A stretch of 19,552 nucleotides of DNA from Actinomycetota bacterium. GTDB lineage: Bacteria; Actinomycetota; Acidimicrobiia; Acidimicrobiales; Poriferisodaliceae. Position 1 is the first letter of the stretch, and each line of letters opens with the position of its first letter. The notes beneath the pieces are model-generated. The model was not told the origin of the DNA. It was given only the letters and a program-made list of their open reading frames with translations, and did no database searches. The stretch lies in the NCBI GenBank assembly GCA_002731665.1, contig PCCJ01000111.1, positions 1 through 19,552 on the forward strand, written 5' to 3'. Positions 7,273 to 14,033 of this stretch are shown piece by piece. The translations under genes and the position numbers were made by a program.

Positions 7273-8334
7273 TTACATAGTTAGAGCTACAGTACGTTCA
7301 ACCAATTCATTGAGTTGGATAACCGAGTAGCCCGAAAGACTAGTTTCAACACGGCCGTTCCAACCATCAACCCAACATGATGGAATAGTGCGACCGGTCA
7401 AACCCCAAAGCCCTCCAACAGTTGCACCATTGCAGTCGGTGTCCCATCCGGCGCTAACAGTGTCCCCAATCGCAGCACTAAAGTCATCCGGGTTTCGGGC
7501 TAGCCCCCATGCAACTAAAGCCAAGTTGTTAACTGTGTGAACTGGAGACATGCCATCGAATTTCACGTGCAACCGGGAAGCATCAGGGTCCTTCGCAAAA
7601 GCTAACCCGAGAGCTATCGCCTCAGCACACTCAGAGTTACCGGGGATATATGAGCCTGCTTCCTCGATGGCTTGCTGTGTGCTCCAACCAGACGCAATCA
7701 ATGAACCGGCGACTGCTACTACCACTGCCCCATGTATGCCTTCGCCCCGGTGACTCAAGGCTGCATCATTGCTTGCTAGTAATGCAGCAGCTTTTGGCTC
7801 TCCTGGCGTTACCCAACCATATAAGTCTGATCGGATCTGAGCACCGATCCAGTCGTTGTAGGGATTATCGCTGCAATCTGCTATGTCAAATGCGCATGGG
7901 GCACCGAACGGAAACCGCATTCCGGCATGTGCTAACAGTTTCGCATATGCCTCGCGTTCCGCCGTGAACACGATCGCTCCGGGCAAATATCGGAGCCAAG
8001 CTCGACCAACATCGGCCGTGGTAAAGCCTCGGCCGTACTCTTCTAGTACGAGCAGCGAAATCAACGTGTAGTTGATGTCATCATCGGGAATAGCAGTCGT
8101 CATTTGACCAAAGCAGACATCATGATGTTCTACTTCGGCTTCAGCACCTTTCACTAGTGGTACATAATCACGCAGAGGCAAAGCTTTTCCTCTTTCAAGG
8201 TAATTCTGAAGAGCTACAACTCCTTTTCTCATCGATAGCTGTTCGATTGGCTTGCCTAACATGCAGCCGCTGATTCGACCAGCCCAAGCGTTGGTGATTT
8301 GTGAGTGATAAGAAATTGCGTTCCCTGATGGCAT
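7273..8334 (-). CDS. ADP-ribosylglycohydrolase (DraG/ARH) family protein
   Basis: Predicted to remove ADP-ribose from proteins or small molecules using a two-magnesium site. The 353 residues fit the ARH/DraG fold. The family metal motifs are both present: PDDDINYTL, with Asp84-86, and AGWDTDCNGATVGGLWG, with Asp298 and Asp300. GCMLGKPIE near residue 23 is the N-terminal family signature. No ADP-ribosyltransferase partner is encoded in the window, so the substrate is unknown; nucleoside-hydrolysing relatives also exist in the family. The ATG start at 8332-8334 is preceded by an AT-rich TAATAATT and no good Shine-Dalgarno. A 12-base inverted repeat spans the start codon. It lies 140 bases downstream of thymidine kinase on the same strand. 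Confidence 0.9.
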   Translation of the reverse strand: MPSGNAISYHSQITNAWAGRISGCMLGKPIEQLSMRKGVVALQNYLERGKALPLRDYVPLVKGAEAEVEHHDVCFGQMTTAIPDDDINYTLISLLVLEEYGRGFTTADVGRAWLRYLPGAIVFTAEREAYAKLLAHAGMRFPFGAPCAFDIADCSDNPYNDWIGAQIRSDLYGWVTPGEPKAAALLASNDAALSHRGEGIHGAVVVAVAGSLIASGWSTQQAIEEAGSYIPGNSECAEAIALGLAFAKDPDASRLHVKFDGMSPVHTVNNLALVAWGLARNPDDFSAAIGDTVSAGWDTDCNGATVGGLWGLTGRTIPSCWVDGWNGRVETSLSGYSVIQLNELVERTVALTM

Positions 8335-8359
8335 ACCTGCAATTATTACTCACAAATCA
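8295..8359. repeat. 12-base inverted repeat spanning the ADP-ribosylglycohydrolase start
   Basis: TGATTTGTGAGT (8295-8306) and ACTCACAAATCA (8348-8359) are perfect reverse complements separated by 41 bases, with the start codon (8332-8334) between them. A partial third copy, TGATTTG, lies at 8418-8424. This could be a pair of operator half-sites or an mRNA stem covering the start. Confidence 0.6.
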
Positions 8360-8474
8360 AACTGTTATCGATAGGTACTCAGATTGTTCGAGCTAATAAA
8401 CACAATGCATTAATTTGTGATTTGCATTATCAGTAATTAGTTGAGCTTTATGGGCCAACGAAATAGGCTCGGTC

Positions 8475-9089
8475 TTATCCCACTACTCGTAGCTGGTCGA
8501 CTACGGGTCCAGCTTCCCCTGATATCCAATGTCGCCGACATCTTAATTCGTAAGTAACTTCCGCTACCTGTCCGTCATCGATTAGCACGACATCACCATC
8601 ATATATTTGAACACCATCTGCTAAACGAGCATTATGCGTTGCCGGCTCATTGCACCAGCACCTGGCTTGGACTTGCAGCTCAATTCGCTCGTTAGCTAGT
8701 TCCAGCAATCTTGCTGAACCTGGAAATAGTTTTCCACGAAAATCAGTGAGCAGCCCGAATGTGTAAACATCAGCCGACATTTCATCGACAACCCTAGCTA
8801 GCTGCTCTATTTGAGCGTCTGTGTAGAATTGTGCCTCATCACAAACCATGTAATCCAGGGCACCGTGCGCTGCAAGGTGGTTTGTAGCTAAGTCCACGAA
8901 ATCGACCATAGGATTTACTTCAACGGCCGGGGCTGAAACTCCAAGAGCGCTCGACACATGAGCTCCTGCTCGGTCATGCATACTGCACAAAAACCCGCTA
9001 CCAGTAGCAGCGAGGTTATGGTGGATTTGAAGGGCCAGAGTCGATTTACCTGACCCCATCGTTCCGTAAGAAAACCGGAGGCTACTCAT
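8475..9089 (-). CDS. tdk: thymidine kinase (type II, zinc-ribbon class)
   Basis: Phosphorylates thymidine to dTMP using ATP in the salvage pathway. The 204 residues contain the P-loop GTMGSGKST (9-17), the DEAQF motif (84-88) with catalytic Glu85, and a zinc-binding lasso with CWC (Cys144, Cys146) and CRRH (Cys184, His187). The first pair is CxC rather than the usual CxxC. The ATG start (9087-9089) has TAGTTT ending seven bases upstream, so it is probably leaderless with its own promoter, though it follows nrdJ by 65 bases on the same strand. With NrdJ it supplies DNA precursors. Confidence 0.95.
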   Translation of the reverse strand: MSSLRFSYGTMGSGKSTLALQIHHNLAATGSGFLCSMHDRAGAHVSSALGVSAPAVEVNPMVDFVDLATNHLAAHGALDYMVCDEAQFYTDAQIEQLARVVDEMSADVYTFGLLTDFRGKLFPGSARLLELANERIELQVQARCWCNEPATHNARLADGVQIYDGDVVLIDDGQVAEVTYELRCRRHWISGEAGPVVDQLRVVG

Positions 9090-9096
9090 GGCCTTG

Positions 9097-9102
9097 AAAC
9101 TA
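9097..9102 (-). promoter_or_regulatory. -10 element (TAGTTT) of the leaderless tdk gene
   Basis: TAGTTT on the minus strand ends seven bases before the ATG at 9089. TTGAGC, resembling TTGACA, lies about 18 bases further upstream as a possible -35. Confidence 0.5.
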
Positions 9103-9154
9103 CACCTTTGTTATTCGTTTGCTCAACTGTGACCACCAAATTGTTTTTCATTAA

Positions 9155-11926
9155 TCATCCACAGCCGCTCGTACTGCCGCATGACCGACAGCTATAACAG
9201 GCCCCAGCGCGAATCATTTGGTCTCCACAGGTATGACAAAGCGGAGCATCAGACCGATTAGTACGTTGCCCGACAGGATCCCTGGTGACACTCTTTGGGG
9301 TTTCTGGGTCCATGGACAGCTGAACATTTCCAGCTCCGAGTGTTTCTTCGAATCCCGGCAATGGAGGGTCAAGTCTTTCCTGAGTTGAGAGTATCCCTAG
9401 ATCCTTGCGCTCCTGAGGTGGGAGATACTCCAAAGCCAAGCGTCTAAATATGTAATCCACAAGACTCGTAGACAACCGCAATTCAGGATCATCAGTAATA
9501 CCTGCCGGTTCGAACCGCACGTTAACAAACGCCTCAATATAGGAACGAAGCGGCACACCGTACTGCAGGCCGTGACTTACCGAAATAGCAAACGCATCCA
9601 TAATCCCAGCGAGAGTCGATCCTTGTTTCGCTACCGTGAGGAAAATCTCTCCCGGACGGCCGTTCTCGTACTCGCCGACTGTCATATATCCGTGGCAGTC
9701 AGATACCCGGAATGAAAAGGTTCTTGATCTGCGACTTCTCGGTAGTTTCTCTCTGATTGGAGCTAGATCCAAACCAGCAACAGTTTGCTGTAATTCTGTT
9801 ATTACCGTTGGCAAGTCTGCTGAATCACTTTCTGACATCGTCGAAAGCGGTTGCCCAACTTTGCAGTTATCTCGATAGATCGCAACTGCCTTCAGACCTA
9901 ACTTCCACGACAACATGTGAAGGGTTTCGACCTCTTCAACAGTCGCTTCTTCGGTCAAATTAACTGTCTTAGAAATAGCTCCCGATATAAATGGTTGAGC
10001 CGCTGCCATCATCCGAATATGGCCTTCATGATGAATAATATTGTCCCCCATCGAACATGCGAAAACTGCCTGATGCTCTGCTTTTAAATGAGGTGACCCC
10101 TTCGTACTAGAATTTTCTAGTATGTAAGTTTCGATATCCTCAATCTCTGGAAGTGAATAACCAAGGCGTTTCAAAGCTCGACCTACAGTTTGGTTGACAA
10201 TCGTTAAGTTGCCGCCACCCACGAGTTTCTTAAACTTAATCAAACCTAAATCGGGCTCTATACCTGTCGTGTCACAATCCATCATAAAGGAAATAGTGCC
10301 AGTCGGCGCTATTACCGTGGCTTGGGAATTCCTGACGCCTGTTGCTTCGCATCCACTCAGCGCAGCATTCCAACTATTGTGAGCCGCTTCTAAAATTTCT
10401 GCGGGCGCCTCACCTCCAACATGCTCAAGGCCACTCCGGTGTCGGCGCAGAACATCCTGCATAGCCTCTTGATTAGTTGCGTACCCAGCGAATGGTTCAA
10501 GTTTCGATGCAAGGACCGCAGATGTGGCGTAAGCCTCACCAGTCATTAGCGCTGTAATCGCGCCAGCCCATGCTCTACCGGCTTCGGAATTGTACGCAAG
10601 GCCAAGTGCCATCAGCAACGCGCCCAGGTTCGTGTACCCAAGCCCAAGCTGACGGTAATCCTTCGAAGTTTGAGCTATCGACTCTGTCGGGTAATCGGCG
10701 TTCCCTACCAAGATGTCTTGTGCCGTAAACAGTATTCTGACCGCATGTTTGAAACCCTCGACATCGAAAGAATCGTCATCTCCCAAAAACCGCAACAGAT
10801 TAAGGCTTGCAAGGTTGCACGCTGAATTATCTAGGTGGAGATACTCACTGCAAGGGTTACTAGCCGTTATCGGGCCGGTATTTGGGGCAGTGTGCCATCT
10901 ATTTATCGTAGAGCTGAACTGAACGCCAGGGTCAGCACATTGCCATGCGGCTTCTGCTACTTGCTGAAATATGTCTCTTGCTCTCACGGTACGAATTTCG
11001 GATCCATCTCGACGTGCAGTAAGCGTCCAGTCAGCATCAGCCTCGACCGCCAACATAAATTCGTCACTTAAACGCACAGAATTATTTGCGTTTTGGTACT
11101 GCACAGAAAACGAATCAGAACCGTTTAAATCCATTTCGAAACCCGCGTCACGCAAGACACGCGCCTTTCGTTCTTCTATTGCTTTACACCAAATGAATTC
11201 TTCTACATCGGGATGATCTACATCAAGAAGCACCATCTTGGCAGCTCTTCTTGTTTTGCCGCCGCTTTTGATCGTTCCGGCGGAAGCATCCGCTCCTCGC
11301 ATAAAACTGACTGGGCCGCTTGCATCTCCGCCGCCACGTAACAGCTCTTGAGATCCACGAATTTTAGATAAGTTAACGCCAGCGCCTGAACCGCCTTTAA
11401 ATATTCGGCCTTCTTCGACGTACCAGTTCAGTATCGATTCCATCTCGTCGTCAACGGAAAGAATAAAGCATGCTGAGGCCTGTTGAGGCACACCCTCTAC
11501 ACCAATGTTAAACCAAACTGGGCTGTTGAAAGCTGCGAATTGGTGAAGCAGTAACCAAGATAGTTCAGCCTGGAAAATAGTCGATTCATCTGCGTCTGCG
11601 AAATAGCCATCGCTTTGGCCCCACTGTTGGATCTGTTTGCTAACTCGATTTATTACCTGCTTAAGTGAATGCTCACGTTCATCAGTACCTAAGGTGCCTC
11701 TGAAATATTTTTGGGACACGATATTGGTTGCGGTTGCACTCCAACTCGTTGGAAACTCAACGTCTTTTTGTTCGAAGCTAACTGAACCATCTGCATAGTT
11801 CGTTAAACGGGCATCGCGTAGTTCCCATGAGACTGTTTCGTAAGGATCTTCGCCTTCTTGGGTGAAATGACGCGTTATTCTCTGCGATCCTTTATCCAAA
11901 CCGTTCAGGTTATGCATTAACACCAC
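9155..11926 (-). CDS. nrdJ: adenosylcobalamin-dependent (class II) ribonucleotide reductase
   Basis: Reduces ribonucleotides to deoxyribonucleotides with a thiyl radical generated from vitamin B12 coenzyme, without needing oxygen. The 923 residues are usual for the large class II enzyme. NPCSE places the radical cysteine at 359. Redox-pair cysteines are at 153 (QASACFILS) and 370 (DNSACNLASLNLL). PTGTISFMMDCDTTGIEPDL (541-560) is the signature loop. The C-terminus is a cysteine-rich tail (CHTCG, CYSCRSCG, GCG) of the kind that regenerates the active-site disulfide. The start is GTG 11924-11926 with GGGGAG six bases upstream; a GTG and an ATG follow at codons 2 and 4. A long structured non-coding region precedes it. 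tdk follows on the same strand. Confidence 0.97.
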   Translation of the reverse strand: MVLMHNLNGLDKGSQRITRHFTQEGEDPYETVSWELRDARLTNYADGSVSFEQKDVEFPTSWSATATNIVSQKYFRGTLGTDEREHSLKQVINRVSKQIQQWGQSDGYFADADESTIFQAELSWLLLHQFAAFNSPVWFNIGVEGVPQQASACFILSVDDEMESILNWYVEEGRIFKGGSGAGVNLSKIRGSQELLRGGGDASGPVSFMRGADASAGTIKSGGKTRRAAKMVLLDVDHPDVEEFIWCKAIEERKARVLRDAGFEMDLNGSDSFSVQYQNANNSVRLSDEFMLAVEADADWTLTARRDGSEIRTVRARDIFQQVAEAAWQCADPGVQFSSTINRWHTAPNTGPITASNPCSEYLHLDNSACNLASLNLLRFLGDDDSFDVEGFKHAVRILFTAQDILVGNADYPTESIAQTSKDYRQLGLGYTNLGALLMALGLAYNSEAGRAWAGAITALMTGEAYATSAVLASKLEPFAGYATNQEAMQDVLRRHRSGLEHVGGEAPAEILEAAHNSWNAALSGCEATGVRNSQATVIAPTGTISFMMDCDTTGIEPDLGLIKFKKLVGGGNLTIVNQTVGRALKRLGYSLPEIEDIETYILENSSTKGSPHLKAEHQAVFACSMGDNIIHHEGHIRMMAAAQPFISGAISKTVNLTEEATVEEVETLHMLSWKLGLKAVAIYRDNCKVGQPLSTMSESDSADLPTVITELQQTVAGLDLAPIREKLPRSRRSRTFSFRVSDCHGYMTVGEYENGRPGEIFLTVAKQGSTLAGIMDAFAISVSHGLQYGVPLRSYIEAFVNVRFEPAGITDDPELRLSTSLVDYIFRRLALEYLPPQERKDLGILSTQERLDPPLPGFEETLGAGNVQLSMDPETPKSVTRDPVGQRTNRSDAPLCHTCGDQMIRAGACYSCRSCGSTSGCG

Positions 11927-11940
11927 TTGGGACTCCCCAA
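11927..11940 (-). promoter_or_regulatory. hairpin that contains the nrdJ ribosome binding site
   Basis: On the minus strand TTGGG-GAGT-CCCAA forms a five-pair stem directly before the GTG start. The Shine-Dalgarno GGGGAG (11933-11938) lies partly in the stem and partly in the loop, so folding would hide it. Confidence 0.55.
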
Positions 11941-11941
11941 T

Positions 11942-11955
11942 ATTTGACTACAAAT
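11942..11955. repeat. palindrome upstream of nrdJ
   Basis: ATTTG-ACTA-CAAAT, with five-base arms, ends two bases before the hairpin that holds the nrdJ ribosome binding site. It could be a regulator site or part of the leader fold. It does not clearly match the NrdR box. Confidence 0.35.
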
Positions 11956-11989
11956 TGACCTAGCGACCACCAAAGTGACTGCGTCGGGC

Positions 11990-12053
11990 CGGGAGCCTGC
12001 CGATGGGTATGAAAATGCTTCTAGCTGAGCTAAGGGCATTTATCGTCCTCCCG
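11990..12053 (-). ncRNA. nested stem-loop in the nrdJ leader (candidate cis-regulatory RNA)
   Basis: Three pairs of arms nest inside one another: CGGGAG/CTCCCG (11990-11995 with 12048-12053), CGAT/ATCG (12001-12004 with 12042-12045) and AAATGC/GCATTT (12013-12018 with 12036-12041). TAGC/GCTA near the apex may add four more pairs. Such nesting by chance in a 64-base stretch is unlikely. It lies about 65 bases before the nrdJ start. The strand is assigned from nrdJ. No known riboswitch consensus is recognised. Confidence 0.45.
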
Positions 12054-12091
12054 CAACTTCTCGTACACCGTCACCGGGTATCTGAAATTGA

Positions 12092-12140
12092 GTTGAACTC
12101 CGTCCGCCTGCGGGGCTCCCAACCCGCTGCGAACTGCAAC
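12092..12140 (-). ncRNA. second long stem-loop in the nrdJ leader
   Basis: On the minus strand GTTCGC pairs with GCGGAC (one G-T wobble), and inside it GCGGG pairs with CCCGC around an eight-base loop. GTTG and CAAC can close the outside. This is a strong, GC-rich hairpin in otherwise non-coding sequence. Confidence 0.4.
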
Positions 12141-12224
12141 TTAGGCAAGAGTCCCTGTGGAGAGATAGAGGGGTAACAAAACTTTTTCTGTGGGTGACTT
12201 GGGGATTAAACGCGTCTGGTTGGG

Positions 12225-12242
12225 GTTTGTTACGACACAAAC
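12225..12242. repeat. hairpin in the distal nrdJ leader
   Basis: GTTTGT (12225-12230) and ACAAAC (12237-12242) are perfect reverse complements around the loop TACGAC. It belongs to the same non-coding stretch as the other two stem-loops. Confidence 0.35.
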
Positions 12243-12333
12243 GCTGTGAGTGGTTGCAGCCTTTATCAGTTATGCCTGCCTTGCCTAGAGTCAGCATCTG
12301 GTCATAAGCCATTTATAAGCCTCCCTACAAAGC

Positions 12334-12339
12334 ATTTTA
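12334..12339 (-). promoter_or_regulatory. candidate -10 element of the nrdJ promoter (TAAAAT)
   Basis: On the minus strand TAAAAT matches five of six bases of TATAAT. A start about seven bases on, near 12326, would give nrdJ a leader of about 400 bases containing all three hairpins. The -35 region is poor. Confidence 0.4.
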
Positions 12340-12357
12340 GCTGGTGAGTTACTTTTT

Positions 12358-12411
12358 GAACAGAGCTAAATAATCGCAACTGCCTCATAGATCCAGAAAG
12401 CCTCTCTGTTC
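12358..12411. repeat. 8-base inverted repeat near the nrdJ promoter
   Basis: GAACAGAG (12358-12365) and CTCTGTTC (12404-12411) are perfect reverse complements separated by 38 bases. The first arm falls near the expected -35 region of the nrdJ promoter candidate. The rest of 12340-12506 is AT-rich and holds no recognisable gene; it presumably carries the promoter of the reductase gene at 12507. Confidence 0.4.
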
Positions 12412-12506
12412 TCAATAAATATGGTTGTGGAGAACCACTTAAAGTAGGATTCAAGAAAATACCCTTTGAGCACATCTTTCGGATCAGATAGTGGCAACAT
12501 CAACCC

Positions 12507-13256
12507 ATGCATCGGATATTTCCGCCGCCCCTCACGGACCTAGATCTTGATCTTGCCTACACAGCTCCCCGCATTTGCGTTACTGGCCAACCTTGGCTAA
12601 TGCTGAACATGATTGCGAGCCTAGACGGGGGCACAGCCATAGACGGCGTTTCTGGCCCTTTAGGAGGTCCATCCGACAAAGACGTTTTTAGTTGTATCCG
12701 AACTTTTCCGGACATAATCCTTGTCGGTAGCGCAACTGCTGTAGCGGAGTCTTACAGCCCGCCCCCGGCAAGCGTAAGCAGTAGAGCTTCCAGACTGACC
12801 AATGGTGCGTGGCCTACGGCTCGTATCGCATTAGTTAGCGCAAGTTTAACTTTTCCTCTCGATTTACCTATGTTCATGCGCCCCGATCAACGCCCTCTTG
12901 TAATAACAACTGATACCGCAGACCCAGACCGGCTTGCCAAAGTGGAAGAAAAGGCCGACGTGATAAGAGCCGGAACCGACGTCGTCGATTTCGTTCAGGC
13001 CCTCAAAAAACTCGGCGAATTAGGGGCTCGGGTTATACTGAGCGAAGGGGGATCATCCATTAATGGGCAGCTCATCGAAGCAAATTTAGTGAACGAGATC
13101 TTATTAACTGTGGCTCCACTTGCCATCGCAGGCAACTCACAACGCATCGCTGCGGGGATAGCTAACAGTGGCTCAACAGATTTTGACCTACAACAAGTGC
13201 TGACCGATGGGCACTACCTTTTCCTCCGCTATCTTCAATCTGCGTCAACCTCGTAG
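12507..13256 (+). CDS. RibD C-terminal-type (DHFR-fold) reductase
   Basis: NAD(P)H-dependent reductase resembling the C-terminal reductase domain of RibD, which reduces 5-amino-6-ribosylaminouracil phosphate in riboflavin synthesis. The 249 residues match stand-alone actinobacterial 'pyrimidine reductase' proteins. Visible signatures are PWLMLNMIASLDGGTAIDG (29-47), PDIILVGSATAVAESY near 68-83 and the nucleotide-binding VILSEGGSSINGQL. There is no deaminase domain and no other riboflavin gene nearby, so the true substrate is uncertain. ATG 12507 is the natural start although no Shine-Dalgarno or close -10 is visible. It converges with the LysM gene after 46 bases. Confidence 0.85.
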   Translation: MHRIFPPPLTDLDLDLAYTAPRICVTGQPWLMLNMIASLDGGTAIDGVSGPLGGPSDKDVFSCIRTFPDIILVGSATAVAESYSPPPASVSSRASRLTNGAWPTARIALVSASLTFPLDLPMFMRPDQRPLVITTDTADPDRLAKVEEKADVIRAGTDVVDFVQALKKLGELGARVILSEGGSSINGQLIEANLVNEILLTVAPLAIAGNSQRIAAGIANSGSTDFDLQQVLTDGHYLFLRYLQSASTS

Positions 13257-13302
13257 CCAAACCATAACAATTAAGTGGCTTTGAACAGATTCATCGATTC
13301 GT

Positions 13303-13803
13303 TTACGGCAGATAGACGGCTTGCCCAATACTTAGCGTAGCGTCCCCATTTATTTGCTTAATTTTTGCTACCAAGGGCCGTAAGTCACCGGTCGGCTGAA
13401 TGGCTCGCGCTATCGACCACAGCGTTTGCCCCGATTCGACAATCACAAAATCTGAGATCATGAGACTTTCAGGCGAAGCCATTTCGACAATTCCACTTGA
13501 CTCTTTTTCAACTCCAAAGAAGCCACCAACAGCCGTTCTGACTACAGGTGCCAGCGTGAAAATCATTGCCAAGGCGGTGAGACAAACAGCTAATCGCCTG
13601 CGCAAATAAACTCCGCTCATTGAAACTCGACGCACTACTATCGGACCCTGCCCCGGCGATGAAACGTTCTGGCCGATGTCTAAGGGGCTAGCGCATGGCA
13701 AACCTAATGACAGTTGATCTGAGCAGGAGGTTTCCAAAGATCCATTGACGAGAGCACTCATCACCTTCGGGCTATTAACTCTGGTTGCTACGGCTGCAGT
13801 CAT
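13303..13803 (-). CDS. LysM-domain single-pass membrane protein, ChiZ/YneA-like SOS division regulator
   Basis: Probable DNA-damage-induced cell division inhibitor anchored in the membrane. The 166 residues have a polar, probably disordered N-terminal 65 or so, one hydrophobic segment at about 71-93 (after RRR), and a C-terminal LysM domain from about 120 (VESGQTLWSIARAI ... LSIGQAVYLP) that would bind peptidoglycan outside. This order and length match mycobacterial ChiZ (Rv2719c), which is also divergent from lexA. Bacillus YneA and Corynebacterium DivS are functional analogues. ATG 13801-13803 is chosen because AAAGG lies six bases upstream; a TTG at 13854 would add 17 residues without a binding site. 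Five LexA-box-like palindromes lie upstream. The division role is inferred from synteny and architecture. Confidence 0.82.
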   Translation of the reverse strand: MTAAVATRVNSPKVMSALVNGSLETSCSDQLSLGLPCASPLDIGQNVSSPGQGPIVVRRVSMSGVYLRRRLAVCLTALAMIFTLAPVVRTAVGGFFGVEKESSGIVEMASPESLMISDFVIVESGQTLWSIARAIQPTGDLRPLVAKIKQINGDATLSIGQAVYLP

Positions 13804-13867
13804 TGGAAACCTTTTCTCGACCAAACAGGTTTTGGCCTTCGCAAATGATGACAAGGAGGTGGGACAT

Positions 13868-13881
13868 CGAACAAACGTTCT
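13868..13881. promoter_or_regulatory. LexA (SOS) box 1
   Basis: CGAAC-AAAC-GTTCT differs from the Gram-positive LexA consensus CGAAC-N4-GTTCG at the last base. It is the box closest to the LysM gene. Confidence 0.75.
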
Positions 13882-13882
13882 C

Positions 13883-13896
13883 AGAACGTCTGTTCT
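13883..13896. promoter_or_regulatory. LexA (SOS) box 2
   Basis: AGAAC-GTCT-GTTCT keeps the GAAC/GTTC core and perfect dyad symmetry, with both outer bases changed. It starts 15 bases after box 1. Confidence 0.6.
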
Positions 13897-13906
13897 AATT
13901 GCACCA

Positions 13907-13920
13907 CGAACACTTGTTCG
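13907..13920. promoter_or_regulatory. LexA (SOS) box 3, perfect consensus
   Basis: CGAAC-ACTT-GTTCG matches the Gram-positive LexA consensus at every fixed position and is probably the strongest site of the five. Confidence 0.88.
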
Positions 13921-13935
13921 CTGTCAAGAAGAAAT

Positions 13936-13949
13936 AGAACAAGTGTTTG
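13936..13949. promoter_or_regulatory. LexA (SOS) box 4, weaker match
   Basis: AGAAC-AAGT-GTTTG has two departures from the consensus: the first base and one base in the right half. Confidence 0.5.
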
Positions 13950-13981
13950 CACCCAGAGGGCACCCCTGGTACGTTCTACAC

Positions 13982-13995
13982 AGAACAAGTGTTCG
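13982..13995. promoter_or_regulatory. LexA (SOS) box 5, nearest lexA
   Basis: AGAAC-AAGT-GTTCG differs from the consensus only at the first base. It ends 38 bases before the lexA start at 14034, a position suited to autorepression. Confidence 0.75.
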
Positions 13996-14033
13996 TGGTG
14001 AGCATCCGCTTACTCCAATCGATAGGAAAAGCT

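Noticed and set aside
12005..12045. Minus-strand TTAGCTCAGCTAG looks like a tRNA D-arm, with a TTTTCAT stretch like an anticodon loop.
   Set aside because: No T-arm, no acceptor stem of seven pairs and no GAGC closing the D stem; the pairs present form a simple nested hairpin instead.
11988..12056. Plus-strand GGGAGCCTGCC and CCCGCAACT resemble parts of a cobalamin riboswitch.
   Set aside because: They are on the strand opposite to nrdJ and in the wrong order (the B12-box-like part comes first), and the intervening conserved core is missing.
12040..12312. 90-codon minus-strand open frame as a gene.
   Set aside because: Good ribosome binding site, but no family resemblance, unusual composition and full overlap with strong hairpins; kept only as a finding.
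13947..14033. Longer lexA reading from TTG 13947.
   Set aside because: It would place the coding region over LexA boxes and add 29 residues not expected in LexA; GTG 14034 has a proper ribosome binding site.
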